From positions 1 to 64,000 of the forward strand of contig JBGTLT010000200.1 in assembly GCA_041743975.1 (NCBI GenBank): a stretch of 64,000 bases of DNA, in the 5' to 3' direction. Shown piece by piece: positions 1 through 8,299 of the stretch (the stretch's first letter is position 1; each line of letters begins with the position of its first letter). The position numbers and the translations under genes were made by a program. Under the pieces are notes generated by a model. It made no database searches, was not told the DNA's origin, and was given only the letters and a program-made list of their open reading frames with translations. This DNA is from JTS-RE37 sp041743975. Its GTDB lineage: Bacteria > Bacteroidota > Bacteroidia > Flavobacteriales > Flavobacteriaceae.

Positions 1-1116
1 GTGGATGTCACCACCGCCCCGCCCTGTACGTTCCTGGTTGCGCCGGACAACAATGCAGAGAATGTGACCATTGTAACGGAGATCACATGGCAATACGCCC
101 CTACGGCAACCGGTTACAACCTTAATTTAGGAACAACACCAGGCGGGGTGGAATTACTGGACAATTTTGATGCACTGAATACCCTGACATATGAACCCCC
201 GGAAGACCTTCCACAGGAAACACGCATATATGTTAGGATCACGCCTTATAATGATAATGGGACCCTGTTTAGTTGCACAGAAGAAAGTTTCTTTACGGGA
301 TCTGCCATAGATTATTGTGAACCGTTTATTGATGAAACCACCGGGGAACAAATTACTATCAAGCCGGAAGTTAATTTTCCGGATATTGTGGGAATCTGTA
401 GTAATGAGTTACCCTATATCATCAGCACCGGGGATACTGCCGATGGATTCAGATGGTTCCGGACGAACTCGGGCAGCGCTGAAACATTGATCTCTGTTGA
501 ACAGGAAGCGCCGGTTATGGAACCTGGCCGGTATCGGTATGAGGCTTATAACGTGCGGATCATAAACGGGAGGGAAGTGACTTGCTCCGATTATAAATTA
601 TTCACCGTTGTGGTGTCCGAGGAAGCAACTTTCCAGTCAATTGAGGTGCTGAACCTCGCTGAGGGGAAGCAAATTACCATCCGGGTAACCGGTGGCGGCA
701 GTTATGAATACGCTCTTGACAATAGTGAAGGGCCCTATCAGGATAACCCTGTTTTCACAGGGGTCCAGGGAGGGAATCATACAGCTTATGTGAGGGACAA
801 AAATGGGTGTGGGATCGTGGAAAGGAGTGTTGACCGGGATCTGACCCGGGATGATTTTCCCAACTTTTTTACCCCCAATGGGGATGGTATCAATGATTTC
901 TGGAAATTCATTTCCCCTCCGGAAAATTTTGGGTTGAGGGTGGAAACCATTGCCATCTTTGACCGATACGGGATCCTGGTAACTATGCTCCTTCAAGGTT
1001 CAGAAGGGTGGGATGGGGAGTTCAACGGTAAACCACTCCCGGCATCTGACTATTGGTTTAAGGCCAATGCCTCCAATGGCCAGGAAATAACCGGGCATTT
1101 CAGCCTTAAAAGATAG
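1..1116 (+). CDS. T9SS type B sorting-domain (CHU_C) secreted protein, 3' part
   Basis: The frame is open from the first base, so this is the C-terminal 371 residues of a longer protein whose start lies outside the window. The last 85 residues, beginning near PNFFTPNGDGIND and ending in FSLKR, match the gliding-motility-associated CHU_C domain. That domain directs export through the type IX secretion system and is typical of Bacteroidota. Upstream, residues about 5-100 look like an FN3-type beta-sandwich, followed by Ig/PKD-like segments with paired cysteines. It is probably a large surface or released adhesin or polymer-binding protein; no catalytic motif is visible. The assignment of the sorting domain is firm, the cargo function is unknown. 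Confidence 0.88.
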   Translation: MDVTTAPPCTFLVAPDNNAENVTIVTEITWQYAPTATGYNLNLGTTPGGVELLDNFDALNTLTYEPPEDLPQETRIYVRITPYNDNGTLFSCTEESFFTGSAIDYCEPFIDETTGEQITIKPEVNFPDIVGICSNELPYIISTGDTADGFRWFRTNSGSAETLISVEQEAPVMEPGRYRYEAYNVRIINGREVTCSDYKLFTVVVSEEATFQSIEVLNLAEGKQITIRVTGGGSYEYALDNSEGPYQDNPVFTGVQGGNHTAYVRDKNGCGIVERSVDRDLTRDDFPNFFTPNGDGINDFWKFISPPENFGLRVETIAIFDRYGILVTMLLQGSEGWDGEFNGKPLPASDYWFKANASNGQEITGHFSLKR

Positions 1117-1175
1117 CCTCAAATATTTAGCATCCGGCCAGGGCGAAACCGGAGGGGCTTTTGTATTTTTAAGGA

Positions 1176-3164
1176 ATGAAATTTAAAGTTGTTTCAGAAT
1201 TCAAACCCACTGGAGACCAGCCCGAAGCTATTAAACAACTGGTTGAAGGAATCAGGACAGGTGAATCCTATCAGACCTTGCTGGGGGTAACCGGGTCGGG
1301 CAAAACATTTACAGTAGCCAATGTCATAGAAGACGTCCAGAAACCTACCCTGGTACTGGCCCATAACAAAACGCTGGCAGCGCAGCTGTATTCCGAATTC
1401 AAACAGTTCTTCCCGGAAAATGCGGTGGAATATTTCGTTTCATATTACGATTATTACCAACCCGAAGCCTATATCCCCACAAGCGGACTTTATATTGAAA
1501 AGGACCTGTCCATCAATGAGGATATAGAAAAACTCCGGCTGAGCACCACGTCTTCCCTGTTATCCGGAAGGCGGGATGTCCTGGTGGTAGCCTCCGTTTC
1601 CTGCCTTTACGGTATCGGCAACCCGGCGGAATTTCAGAAAAACGTAATCACCATAGCCAAAGCACAGGTGATCTCGCGCACCAAATTTTTACACCAATTG
1701 GTTCAAAGCCTTTATTCCAGGACAACGGCGGATTTCAAAAACGGAAATTTCAGGGTCAAGGGTGATGTGGTGGATGTATTCCCCAGTTATGCAGACCATG
1801 CCTTCCGGATCCATTTCTTCGGGGATGAGGTTGAGGAGATAGAGGCGTTTGACCCTCTTAAAAATCAATTGGTAGAAGTGTATGAGCGGTTAACGATATA
1901 TCCTGCCAACATGTTTGTAACCTCCCCCGATGTCCTCCAGAATGCTATCCATCAGATTCAGCATGACCTGGTTAACCAGGTGGATTATTTTAAAGGAATA
2001 GGGAAGCCACTGGAAGCAAAACGCCTGGAGGAACGCACCAATTTCGATCTTGAAATGATACGGGAACTTGGGTATTGTTCCGGGATTGAAAATTATTCCC
2101 GTTACCTGGACGGCAGGGAACCGGGAACCCGGCCATTCTGCCTTCTGGATTACTTTCCCGATGATTACCTGATGGTAATAGATGAAAGCCATGTGACCAT
2201 CCCACAGGTACACGCCATGTACGGCGGTGACCGGTCGAGGAAGGAAAACCTGGTGGAATACGGATTCCGGTTACCGGCAGCCATGGATAACAGGCCTCTG
2301 AAATTTGAGGAATTTGAAGCCCTGCAGCGACAGGCCATCTTTGTAAGTGCCACCCCGGCGGATTACGAACTGCAGCTGAGCCAGGGGGTATTTGTGGAAC
2401 AGGTGATCAGGCCAACGGGATTGCTGGATCCGGAGATCGAGGTACGGCCAAGCCTGAACCAGATTGATGACCTGGTGGAGGAAATACAACTTAGGGTTGA
2501 GAAGGACCAACGGACACTGGTGACTACCCTGACGAAGAGAATGGCAGAAGAACTGGCGAAATACCTTGCCCGGATCAATATCAGGTGCCGGTATATCCAT
2601 AGTGATGTAGATACCCTGGAACGAGTTGAGATCATGCAGGACCTGAGAAAGGGGGTTTTTGATGTACTGATAGGCGTTAATTTACTCCGGGAAGGGTTGG
2701 ACCTTCCGGAAGTATCCCTGGTAGCCATTTTAGATGCTGACAAGGAAGGCTTTTTGAGGAGCAACCGGTCCCTGACCCAAACCGTTGGAAGGGCCGCCCG
2801 CCATCTTAACGGGAAGGCTATCATGTATGCTGATAAAATAACGGCCAGTATGCAAAAAACCATAGATGAAACGAATTACAGGCGGGAAAAGCAGATGAAT
2901 TATAATTTTGAACGCAATATTATTCCTACTTCCCTGAACAAAAGCCTTGATAACGCCCTTGCAAAAAATTCCGTTTCAACCTACCATTTTATTAAGGAAG
3001 AAATACGGGCTGCTGAACCGGATATGGAATACCTCACCAAAGATCAGAAAAGTAAAATGATCCGCGATAAAAGAAAGGCCATGGAGAAGGCCGCCAAGGA
3101 CCTCGATTTTATGCAGGCTGCAAAGTTGCGGGATGAGATAAAAATGCTCCAGGCCCAGGAATAA
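1176..3164 (+). CDS. uvrB: UvrABC excinuclease subunit B
   Basis: A full-length 662-residue UvrB, the damage-verification helicase of nucleotide excision repair; it is loaded by UvrA and recruits UvrC in the cytoplasm. The Walker A motif GVTGSGKT is at residues 37-44. The aromatic beta-hairpin YYDYYQPEAYIP that probes the damaged strand is near residue 95. The DESH Walker B box is near residue 335, and helicase motifs V and VI (GVNLLREGLDLPE, QTVGRAAR) follow. A C-terminal UVR motif that contacts UvrC occupies about the last 40 residues. The gene starts 59 bases after the T9SS gene and stands alone otherwise. Nothing unusual is seen. Confidence 0.98.
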   Translation: MKFKVVSEFKPTGDQPEAIKQLVEGIRTGESYQTLLGVTGSGKTFTVANVIEDVQKPTLVLAHNKTLAAQLYSEFKQFFPENAVEYFVSYYDYYQPEAYIPTSGLYIEKDLSINEDIEKLRLSTTSSLLSGRRDVLVVASVSCLYGIGNPAEFQKNVITIAKAQVISRTKFLHQLVQSLYSRTTADFKNGNFRVKGDVVDVFPSYADHAFRIHFFGDEVEEIEAFDPLKNQLVEVYERLTIYPANMFVTSPDVLQNAIHQIQHDLVNQVDYFKGIGKPLEAKRLEERTNFDLEMIRELGYCSGIENYSRYLDGREPGTRPFCLLDYFPDDYLMVIDESHVTIPQVHAMYGGDRSRKENLVEYGFRLPAAMDNRPLKFEEFEALQRQAIFVSATPADYELQLSQGVFVEQVIRPTGLLDPEIEVRPSLNQIDDLVEEIQLRVEKDQRTLVTTLTKRMAEELAKYLARINIRCRYIHSDVDTLERVEIMQDLRKGVFDVLIGVNLLREGLDLPEVSLVAILDADKEGFLRSNRSLTQTVGRAARHLNGKAIMYADKITASMQKTIDETNYRREKQMNYNFERNIIPTSLNKSLDNALAKNSVSTYHFIKEEIRAAEPDMEYLTKDQKSKMIRDKRKAMEKAAKDLDFMQAAKLRDEIKMLQAQE

Positions 3165-3504
3165 TCTGTATCAAAATCGGCGTGGATGCCCAAGGATTAC
3201 CCTCGCTTCATTTATAAAGTTTAAACTTATATAACTTGATTCAAAGTGCTGGTTATTAATTTTTTACGAGTATTTTTTAGACAGGCCTAAATTAAGGATT
3301 TCAGTCAAAAGGCATGATCCGGTACCCTCCTCAGAGGTTTTTTATGTATAGTGAATAAAAGAGCGCCCTGGGCCAGAGCCGGCACTAAACCGGGACAGTG
3401 GCCAGGACGCTCCCATTAACCAACCGAAAAAACAAACAAACCATTATGGTGTACCTTCCCCACCTCCGCTATTTTATGGAAAGAGGCACACCTGTAACTC
3501 AATA
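3165..3504. other. Intergenic region between uvrB and hsp20
   Basis: About 340 bases between two convergent genes. It is AT-rich and holds no convincing coding sequence; the short frame opening at 3398 has no family resemblance. The only clear structure is the hairpin at 3361-3412. Confidence 0.6.
3361..3412 (-). terminator. Probable intrinsic terminator downstream of hsp20
   Basis: GAGCG pairs with CGCTC and, after a one-base mismatch, CCTGG pairs with CCAGG; an inner CCGG/CCGG stem closes the middle. Read on the minus strand the hairpin is followed by CTTTTATT. It lies about 93 bases after the hsp20 stop codon, the expected place for its terminator. Confidence 0.6.
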
Positions 3505-3942
3505 TTACTTCCCTATGGATATCATCCTTTTGGGCTTGGGAAGCGCTTCCTCCTTTTTAGGAAGTGTCAGTTTCAATACTCCATCCTTGTAGGCTGCTTT
3601 GATTTTATCATCGGCAATTGTTTCAGGTAAGGTAAAGGACCTCTTAAAAGAGGAATAAGAAAACTCCCTTCGGGTATAATTTTCATTTGATTCAGTATCC
3701 TCCTTTTCAATTTCAGCAGAAACGGTCATTATATTATGATCCACTTCTACATTAAAATCCTCCTTGTTCATCCCCGGCACGGCCAACTCCAATTCATAAT
3801 CTTTTTCGTTTTCCTTAATGTTAACGGCAGGCACTTGTGTTGCGAAGTTGTCCATACCCCCAAACCAGTCGGGCTTAAAAATCTCATTCATCAATGATGG
3901 AAATAGTACATTGCTTCTTTTTATAATACTCATGGCTTTCAA
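3505..3942 (-). CDS. Hsp20/alpha-crystallin family small heat-shock protein
   Basis: A 145-residue small heat-shock protein, an ATP-independent holdase that binds unfolding proteins in the cytoplasm. The alpha-crystallin domain covers about residues 38-130. It begins at the VPAVNIKENEKDYELELAVPG strand pair, with the conserved AYKDGVLKLTLPK motif (the family's GVL signature) near residue 120. It ends in a short tail with the I-x-I-like element MISIGK used for oligomer assembly. Length and order match the bacterial class A/B type. It is monocistronic and separated from its neighbours by a terminator and by 190 bases upstream. Heat-shock control is likely but no operator was recognised. Confidence 0.95.
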   Translation of the reverse strand: MKAMSIIKRSNVLFPSLMNEIFKPDWFGGMDNFATQVPAVNIKENEKDYELELAVPGMNKEDFNVEVDHNIMTVSAEIEKEDTESNENYTRREFSYSSFKRSFTLPETIADDKIKAAYKDGVLKLTLPKKEEALPKPKRMISIGK

Positions 3943-4134
3943 TTTTATGGATTAAACATTCATTTTTATTTTCAAAATGAAAAGAACAAATGCCATACCA
4001 AGTGAAATTAAGCGCCTTTTTGTCTGCTTATTGGCGCTTATTCATGTCAATATGTCTGCAAATCGATGAAAAAGAACGGAATGATTCCTATTGAATGGAT
4101 TGACTTTTAACAAAAAAAGAAAAGGGGGAAGGAA

Positions 4135-4536
4135 TTAGTTATAATAAACCTTGAAGATATTGATCAATACCTCCGGAGGAATGATTTTGTCGGGATACCG
4201 ATGCATAATGGACAGCACCTGCTCGATGGCAGATGGTGGCAGTCCCATCCCCAGGCCTACATTGTGTAACTTGCTGATTTCCTGCTGGTCAATAACCTGG
4301 TCCACATTCATGAGCAGTACAAGCCTGTGAAATTGAAGGATGCGTTCTGCCTGGGATTTGGGAATGATCCTTTTGACCTTTTTGTTGAACAGTGAATCAA
4401 AAACTTCCCGTGCAACCCCCAAATGGCTGGCAACCCCGAGCAGGAAATCGTATTCGGCACTATTGATTTCATGATCCGTTGTGGCAAAAGCGATCATTTC
4501 CGATAATATGCTTAATTTTTCCGCGTAGGTACTCAT
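4135..4536 (-). CDS. TerB-like helical protein
   Basis: A 133-residue all-helical acidic protein. The pattern of two related helical halves, with H-E-I-N-S-A-E-Y (about residue 22) and I-D-Q-Q-E (about residue 82), resembles the TerB/DjlA acidic-helix fold that binds divalent metal. Such proteins are common in flavobacteria and are sometimes mislabelled in annotation. No signal peptide or membrane segment is present, so it is probably cytoplasmic. There are no other tellurite-resistance genes nearby, so a role in tellurite resistance is not supported. The specific function is unknown. Confidence 0.7.
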   Translation of the reverse strand: MSTYAEKLSILSEMIAFATTDHEINSAEYDFLLGVASHLGVAREVFDSLFNKKVKRIIPKSQAERILQFHRLVLLMNVDQVIDQQEISKLHNVGLGMGLPPSAIEQVLSIMHRYPDKIIPPEVLINIFKVYYN

Positions 4537-4671
4537 TGCTGTTAAAGGTTGGGGTTCTTTTAATCACATGACTATAACCATGAAATCGGGGGTTTATTAT
4601 AAAAATAAGGGAAAAATGGCAGCTGTTCTCCCCACTTCTGAAATTTGTAATACCTTGCAAAAAAGATCATT

Positions 4672-5016
4672 ATGACGAATAACGATATCCTGAAAAAACT
4701 GAGGGTAGCCCTGATGTTACGAGATGACGAGATTGTGGAAATACTCAAACTGGTAGATTTCAGGATCTCCAAAAGCGAGATCGGTTCCTTTTGCAGGAGC
4801 GAAGGCCATCCCAAATATAAGGAGTGTGGCGACCAGGTACTCCGGAATTTCCTGAATGCATTGGTCATCCACCTTCGGGGGACCAAAGAAGATCCAAAAA
4901 TACCCCTGGAGGTCCTTAAAAAACCGGCTCCTGAAAAGATCATAAAAAAGCCCCGGCCCCCGGCCAACAAGCCTGTCCTAGGATATGTGAAGTATAAAAA
5001 CAAAAAAAAATCCTAA
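4672..5016 (+). CDS. DUF1456 family protein (YehS-like)
   Basis: A 114-residue protein related to the DUF1456/YehS family. It begins with MTNNDILKKLRVALML and contains the typical DDEIVEILKL and the FCRSEGHPKYKECGDQVLRNFLNAL block. It is shorter than the roughly 150-residue E. coli relative; the second repeat is complete, but the tail is a basic proline- and lysine-rich stretch. The basic C-terminus suggests nucleic-acid contact, which is inference only. It is divergent from the TerB-like gene and its stop codon lies inside the arm of the terminator that follows. Confidence 0.85.
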   Translation: MTNNDILKKLRVALMLRDDEIVEILKLVDFRISKSEIGSFCRSEGHPKYKECGDQVLRNFLNALVIHLRGTKEDPKIPLEVLKKPAPEKIIKKPRPPANKPVLGYVKYKNKKKS

Positions 5017-5055
5017 AAACCCGTCCGATATTTGTCGGAATGGTTCAGGATTTTT
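5006..5055. terminator. Bidirectional intrinsic terminator
   Basis: AAAAATCCT at 5006-5014 pairs with AGGATTTTT at 5047-5055. Inside it AACC pairs with GGTT and TCCGA pairs with TCGGA. The A- and T-rich outer arms give a U tract in both directions. It separates the DUF1456 gene from the convergent small secreted-protein gene. Confidence 0.8.
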
Positions 5056-5073
5056 ATACCACCTTCTGTTTTA

Positions 5074-5409
5074 CTATCCGGTGATCCGAACAGGAACAGT
5101 ATACAGCCTTCCTTCATGGAAATCTGACATATCCACTTTCTGATAATTTAATCTTGCCTTCACAAATGATTCCAAAACGGGATTGGATGTTTGAACATCG
5201 AGTACCACAATCTCGCGCTTCTCATTAAGCGTGAATTTGACATTGGCTACAAGGTCGAAATCCTCAACAATAAAAGGATTATCATCCAGAAGTTCACCGA
5301 TCTGACTGGAAAGACTCTTGGCTGGATCTGAGGAATTGGCGTCGTTTGCAAAAAGGCTCCCCGCAGAAAGTAGCATTGCAGCTACCATAATTAAACTGAT
5401 TTTTCTCAT
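5074..5409 (-). CDS. Small secreted protein, tandem paralogue A
   Basis: A 111-residue protein with a clear signal peptide (MRKISLIMVAAMLLSAGSLFA, cleavage after FAN or ANA). The mature part is about 90 residues with the pattern KFTLNEKREIVVLDVQTSNP and a terminal YTVPVRITG. It is a paralogue of the next gene upstream (5596-5943): both share the SLSSQIGELL/PLSKQIAYML helix, the FTLN-x2-x-EIVVL strand and the VPVR-[IV]-T end. It is presumably periplasmic. The fold recalls small beta-alpha-beta modules related to TonB C-terminal domains, but that is inference. Function unknown. Confidence 0.85.
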   Translation of the reverse strand: MRKISLIMVAAMLLSAGSLFANDANSSDPAKSLSSQIGELLDDNPFIVEDFDLVANVKFTLNEKREIVVLDVQTSNPVLESFVKARLNYQKVDMSDFHEGRLYTVPVRITG

Positions 5410-5595
5410 GACATTGCTTGTTTAATGATTGTTTGATGAATTGATGATTTAATAGTAAAGACGCTAACCGGATAAGAATGTTACAATTAATTGTCTTTTT
5501 AACATAATATTAATCAATGCCCCTCTTGACATCTTGCTTTCTCCATAATAAACAATGCGTCATGGATGTCAGGAATACGGGCATTGAATTCCGGC

Positions 5596-5943
5596 TTAGG
5601 TTGTCACCCTGACGGGAACCATGTACTTCTTGCCGTCCACCCAATTGGAAACCACCATTTTTTTATCGGTAAGTTTCCTTTTGATCAGCGTTGCAAGTTC
5701 CGGACTTTCAGAATGGATCGCAAGCACGACAATTTCCTGATCCTGGTTAAGCGTAAATACAATTTTAGCCTTCAGGTCTTTGTCTTTTACAGGAATGGCA
5801 GACCCTTTCAGCATATAGGCAATCTGCTTGGACAGCGGTTTTGTTCCCCCATTGTCCTTTTTGGGCTCCCTGGCAGAGAGGTTCCCCACAAAGAGTAGCA
5901 TCGAGGCTACCGTAACGATTTTCAGTGTTTTCATGATGTTCAT
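5596..5943 (-). CDS. Small secreted protein, tandem paralogue B
   Basis: A 115-residue secreted protein with a signal peptide ending near NLSAREP. It can start at the first ATG or at the methionine three codons later (MKTLKIV, 5934). The mature domain carries KIVFTLNQDQEIVVLAIHSE and ends in YMVPVRVTT, aligning over its whole length with the gene at 5074-5409; by eye roughly 40 percent of positions match. The 186-base gap between them suggests separate promoters or a loose operon. The pair looks like a local duplication. Function unknown. Confidence 0.85.
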   Translation of the reverse strand: MNIMKTLKIVTVASMLLFVGNLSAREPKKDNGGTKPLSKQIAYMLKGSAIPVKDKDLKAKIVFTLNQDQEIVVLAIHSESPELATLIKRKLTDKKMVVSNWVDGKKYMVPVRVTT

Positions 5944-6083
5944 ATTAAATGTGATTAATTGATGAATGTCTCAAAAAGACGAGCAGGCAGGAACTGCTGT
6001 TACATCCCCAGTTATGGATTAACGAATATTTAACAAAAGATCTGAAGGGACAGTGTCCTATAGGCACGGGAAGTGGAATTCAT

Positions 6084-6111
6084 AAAAAAAAGCAGTGTGG
6101 ACCCACACTGC
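6084..6111 (-). terminator. Intrinsic terminator of sucC
   Basis: GCAGTGTG and CACACTGC form a perfect 8-base stem with a four-base loop at 6092-6111. On the minus strand it is followed by eight T residues. It lies 33 bases after the sucC stop codon. Confidence 0.85.
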
Positions 6112-6143
6112 CTGTACTACCGGCATCCAGGTAAACCTGAATC

Positions 6144-7337
6144 TTATGAAAGGACTGCCTTTACCTTGTCTGCCGCTTCCTGGAACTGTACCGCAGAATG
6201 AACCGCCAGTCCGGAATTATCCAAAATTTCTTTTGCCAGCTCAGCATTCGTACCCTGTAACCGCACTATGATGGGGACTTTTATGGCATCACCCATATTT
6301 TTGTATGCATCTACCACGCCCTGGGCTACCCTGTCACAGCGCACAATACCCCCAAAGATGTTGATAAGTATGGCTTTTACAGCCGAATCCTTCAGAATGA
6401 TCCTGAAAGCTTCCTCCACCCTTTTGGCATCTGCTGTACCACCTACGTCCAAAAAGTTCGCCGGTTCACCACCTGCCATTTTAATCAGGTCCATCGTCGC
6501 CATTGCCAGGCCTGCCCCATTCACCATACACCCAACATTGCCATCAAGGTCCACATAATTGAGTCCTACCGCCCGTGCCTCCACTTCTATCGCATTTTCT
6601 TCCCGCAAGTCGCGCATTTCCGCATACTGCTTCCTGCGATACAGCGCATTGTCATCTATGGATACCTTGGCATCAACAGCCATAATCTTATCGTCTGATG
6701 TTTTTAACACCGGGTTGATCTCGAACAAGCTTGCATCGCTTTCCACATATGCCCTGTACAAAGCTGTCACGAAACTGGTCATTTCTTTGAAGGCAACGCC
6801 TGAAAGTCCCAGGTTAAAGGCAATCCTCCGGGCCTGGAAAGGCATTAACCCGGTAGAGGGGTTGATCTCCTCAGTAAAGATAAGGTGCGGGGTTTTCTCC
6901 GCAACCTGTTCGATGTCCATGCCTCCTTCGGTGGAATACATGATCATATTCCTGGCTTTGGCACGGTTGAGCAGGACCGACATATAGAACTCGTTGGTGT
7001 CACTTTTGCCTGGGTAGTAAACATCTTCTGCCACGAGTACCTGGTGAACTTTTTTTCCTTTAGCCGGTGTTTGCGGCGTAACCAGGTTCATACCAATTAT
7101 GGATCCGGCTATTTCTTCCACTTCCTTCAGGTTTTTGGCCAGCTTTACACCCCCGCCTTTTCCGCGCCCACCGGCATGGATCTGGGCTTTGATAACGTGC
7201 CAAGCAGTTCCTGTTTCCCTTGTGAGTTGCTTGGCGGCATCGACAGCTTCTGCAGCGTTATGTGCAACAATGCCCCTCTGAATGCGCACTCCAAAACTTG
7301 CCAAAATTTCTTTACCCTGATATTCGTGAAGATTCAT
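6144..7337 (-). CDS. sucC: Succinate-CoA ligase (ADP-forming), beta subunit
   Basis: A 397-residue SucC, full length. With SucD it converts succinyl-CoA, ADP and phosphate to succinate, ATP and CoA in the TCA cycle. An ATP-grasp domain occupies the N-terminal half, with the glycine-rich loop AGGRGKGGGVK at about residues 55-65. The C-terminal CoA-ligase domain includes GLNYVDLDGNVGCMVNGAGLAMATMD and the NIFGGIVRCD motif. No sucD is adjacent, so the two subunits are encoded apart here. A promoter box is seen 23 bases upstream and a terminator just downstream, so the gene is monocistronic. Confidence 0.98.
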   Translation of the reverse strand: MNLHEYQGKEILASFGVRIQRGIVAHNAAEAVDAAKQLTRETGTAWHVIKAQIHAGGRGKGGGVKLAKNLKEVEEIAGSIIGMNLVTPQTPAKGKKVHQVLVAEDVYYPGKSDTNEFYMSVLLNRAKARNMIMYSTEGGMDIEQVAEKTPHLIFTEEINPSTGLMPFQARRIAFNLGLSGVAFKEMTSFVTALYRAYVESDASLFEINPVLKTSDDKIMAVDAKVSIDDNALYRRKQYAEMRDLREENAIEVEARAVGLNYVDLDGNVGCMVNGAGLAMATMDLIKMAGGEPANFLDVGGTADAKRVEEAFRIILKDSAVKAILINIFGGIVRCDRVAQGVVDAYKNMGDAIKVPIIVRLQGTNAELAKEILDNSGLAVHSAVQFQEAADKVKAVLS

Positions 7338-7359
7338 AATTGTCTGCTTAGGTTCCCTG

Positions 7360-7367
7360 CAAAAATA
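7360..7367 (-). promoter_or_regulatory. Promoter -7 element of sucC
   Basis: On the minus strand TATTTTTG, a match to the Bacteroidota -7 consensus TAnnTTTG, lies 23 bases before the sucC start codon. No good -33 TTG was found at the usual distance. Confidence 0.55.
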
Positions 7368-7497
7368 GGAAACAGGTATCAGTTAGACTAATGAATTAAA
7401 CAATCGCCCCTAAAAAATGATCCATGGATTCAAAAATAATCACCCGGGAAGGGAATTTGGTATTTTAGAGGGTCACGCCCATTCCATCGGACATATT

Positions 7498-8136
7498 TCA
7501 AAGTTTGAAATCCCCAAAGTCCAATGGATCAAAATTCCTGAAATGCCCGTTCAAATCAATTCTCTCCTTGGTCTTGTTTACATCCCGCAGGACTTTGATC
7601 GTTGCCAGCAGATGTGTTCTTATAAAGCTGAGCCTTTCACTTTCCCTGGACAGCTGCAACAACTGGTATTCCTGTTCGTAGGACAGACCCATCTTATGGG
7701 CCAGAAGGTAACTATTGAATAATTCGACCGGGATTTGTGTAAAGGGGACATCCATAAGGCCATATAATTCTTCCAGATGGGCCAACACTTCAATCTTGTC
7801 TTCTTTTTCACCATCGTTGATATTATCCAGGAACTGAACCACTCCCCCTGCGTAACGCTTACCCTCCATTTCATTGTCGAAAGTCAGGACCTTAAAAACC
7901 TGCCGGGCAACACAGACGATGTCCATAGCACCATTTTCATAGGTTGTGACCACCTCCATTAACTGAACTTCAATGCCATAGGCAATGTTGTCATATATAT
8001 AAACCGGGATGCCAAAAGTCAGAGCGTCTGACCTACAGTCATGGATAAGCTCCTTATAGCGTTCCTCAAAAATGTGCAGGGGAACCTTTTCCCCGGGAAA
8101 GAAAACAGACCGCAACGGAAACAAGGGTAATTTCAT
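7498..8136 (-). CDS. Lon N-terminal (substrate-binding) domain protein
   Basis: A 212-residue protein consisting of the Lon substrate-binding (LAN/PUA-like) domain with no ATPase or protease part. The start is set at the methionine of MKLPLFPLRSVFFPGE, the usual beginning of this family (LPLFPL.. ..PGE..PLHIFEERY); upstream in-frame codons read as non-family sequence. The C-terminal half is helical (LSYEQEYQLLQL). In other bacteria such stand-alone proteins are annotated as Lon-like or YcgB-type, and their function is not settled. It diverges from lysA with 163 bases between the starts. Confidence 0.88.
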   Translation of the reverse strand: MKLPLFPLRSVFFPGEKVPLHIFEERYKELIHDCRSDALTFGIPVYIYDNIAYGIEVQLMEVVTTYENGAMDIVCVARQVFKVLTFDNEMEGKRYAGGVVQFLDNINDGEKEDKIEVLAHLEELYGLMDVPFTQIPVELFNSYLLAHKMGLSYEQEYQLLQLSRESERLSFIRTHLLATIKVLRDVNKTKERIDLNGHFRNFDPLDFGDFKL

Positions 8137-8251
8137 AAAGCCAATTTCGCATAAAAATACGAAGCGCGACAGATTATGGCAAATGCAGTACACTATGGAT
8201 TGTTATATTTGTCACTTTTTGTTGTATTATTTTATATTCGGGCGTTTTTTT

Positions 8252-8282
8252 TTGTATGGAGAGCAGAGGAAGGTTAGCTTTG
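8252..8282 (+). promoter_or_regulatory. lysA: Promoter of lysA
   Basis: TTG at 8252-8254 and TAGCTTTG at 8275-8282 are 20 bases apart, fitting the Bacteroidota sigma factor consensus (TTG, about 19 bases, TAnnTTTG). Transcription would begin about 10 bases before the ATG at 8300, which supports that start over upstream in-frame codons. Confidence 0.75.
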
Positions 8283-8299
8283 CGGGAAAGAACTTGTAT

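Noticed and set aside
3398..3592. 64-codon plus-strand frame downstream of the hsp20 terminator region
   Set aside because: It runs antisense over the hsp20 3' end, has no family resemblance, and its composition is that of complementary coding sequence.
4135..4536. Tellurite-resistance role for the TerB-like protein
   Set aside because: There are no other ter genes near it, and TerB-like helical proteins are widespread without such a role.
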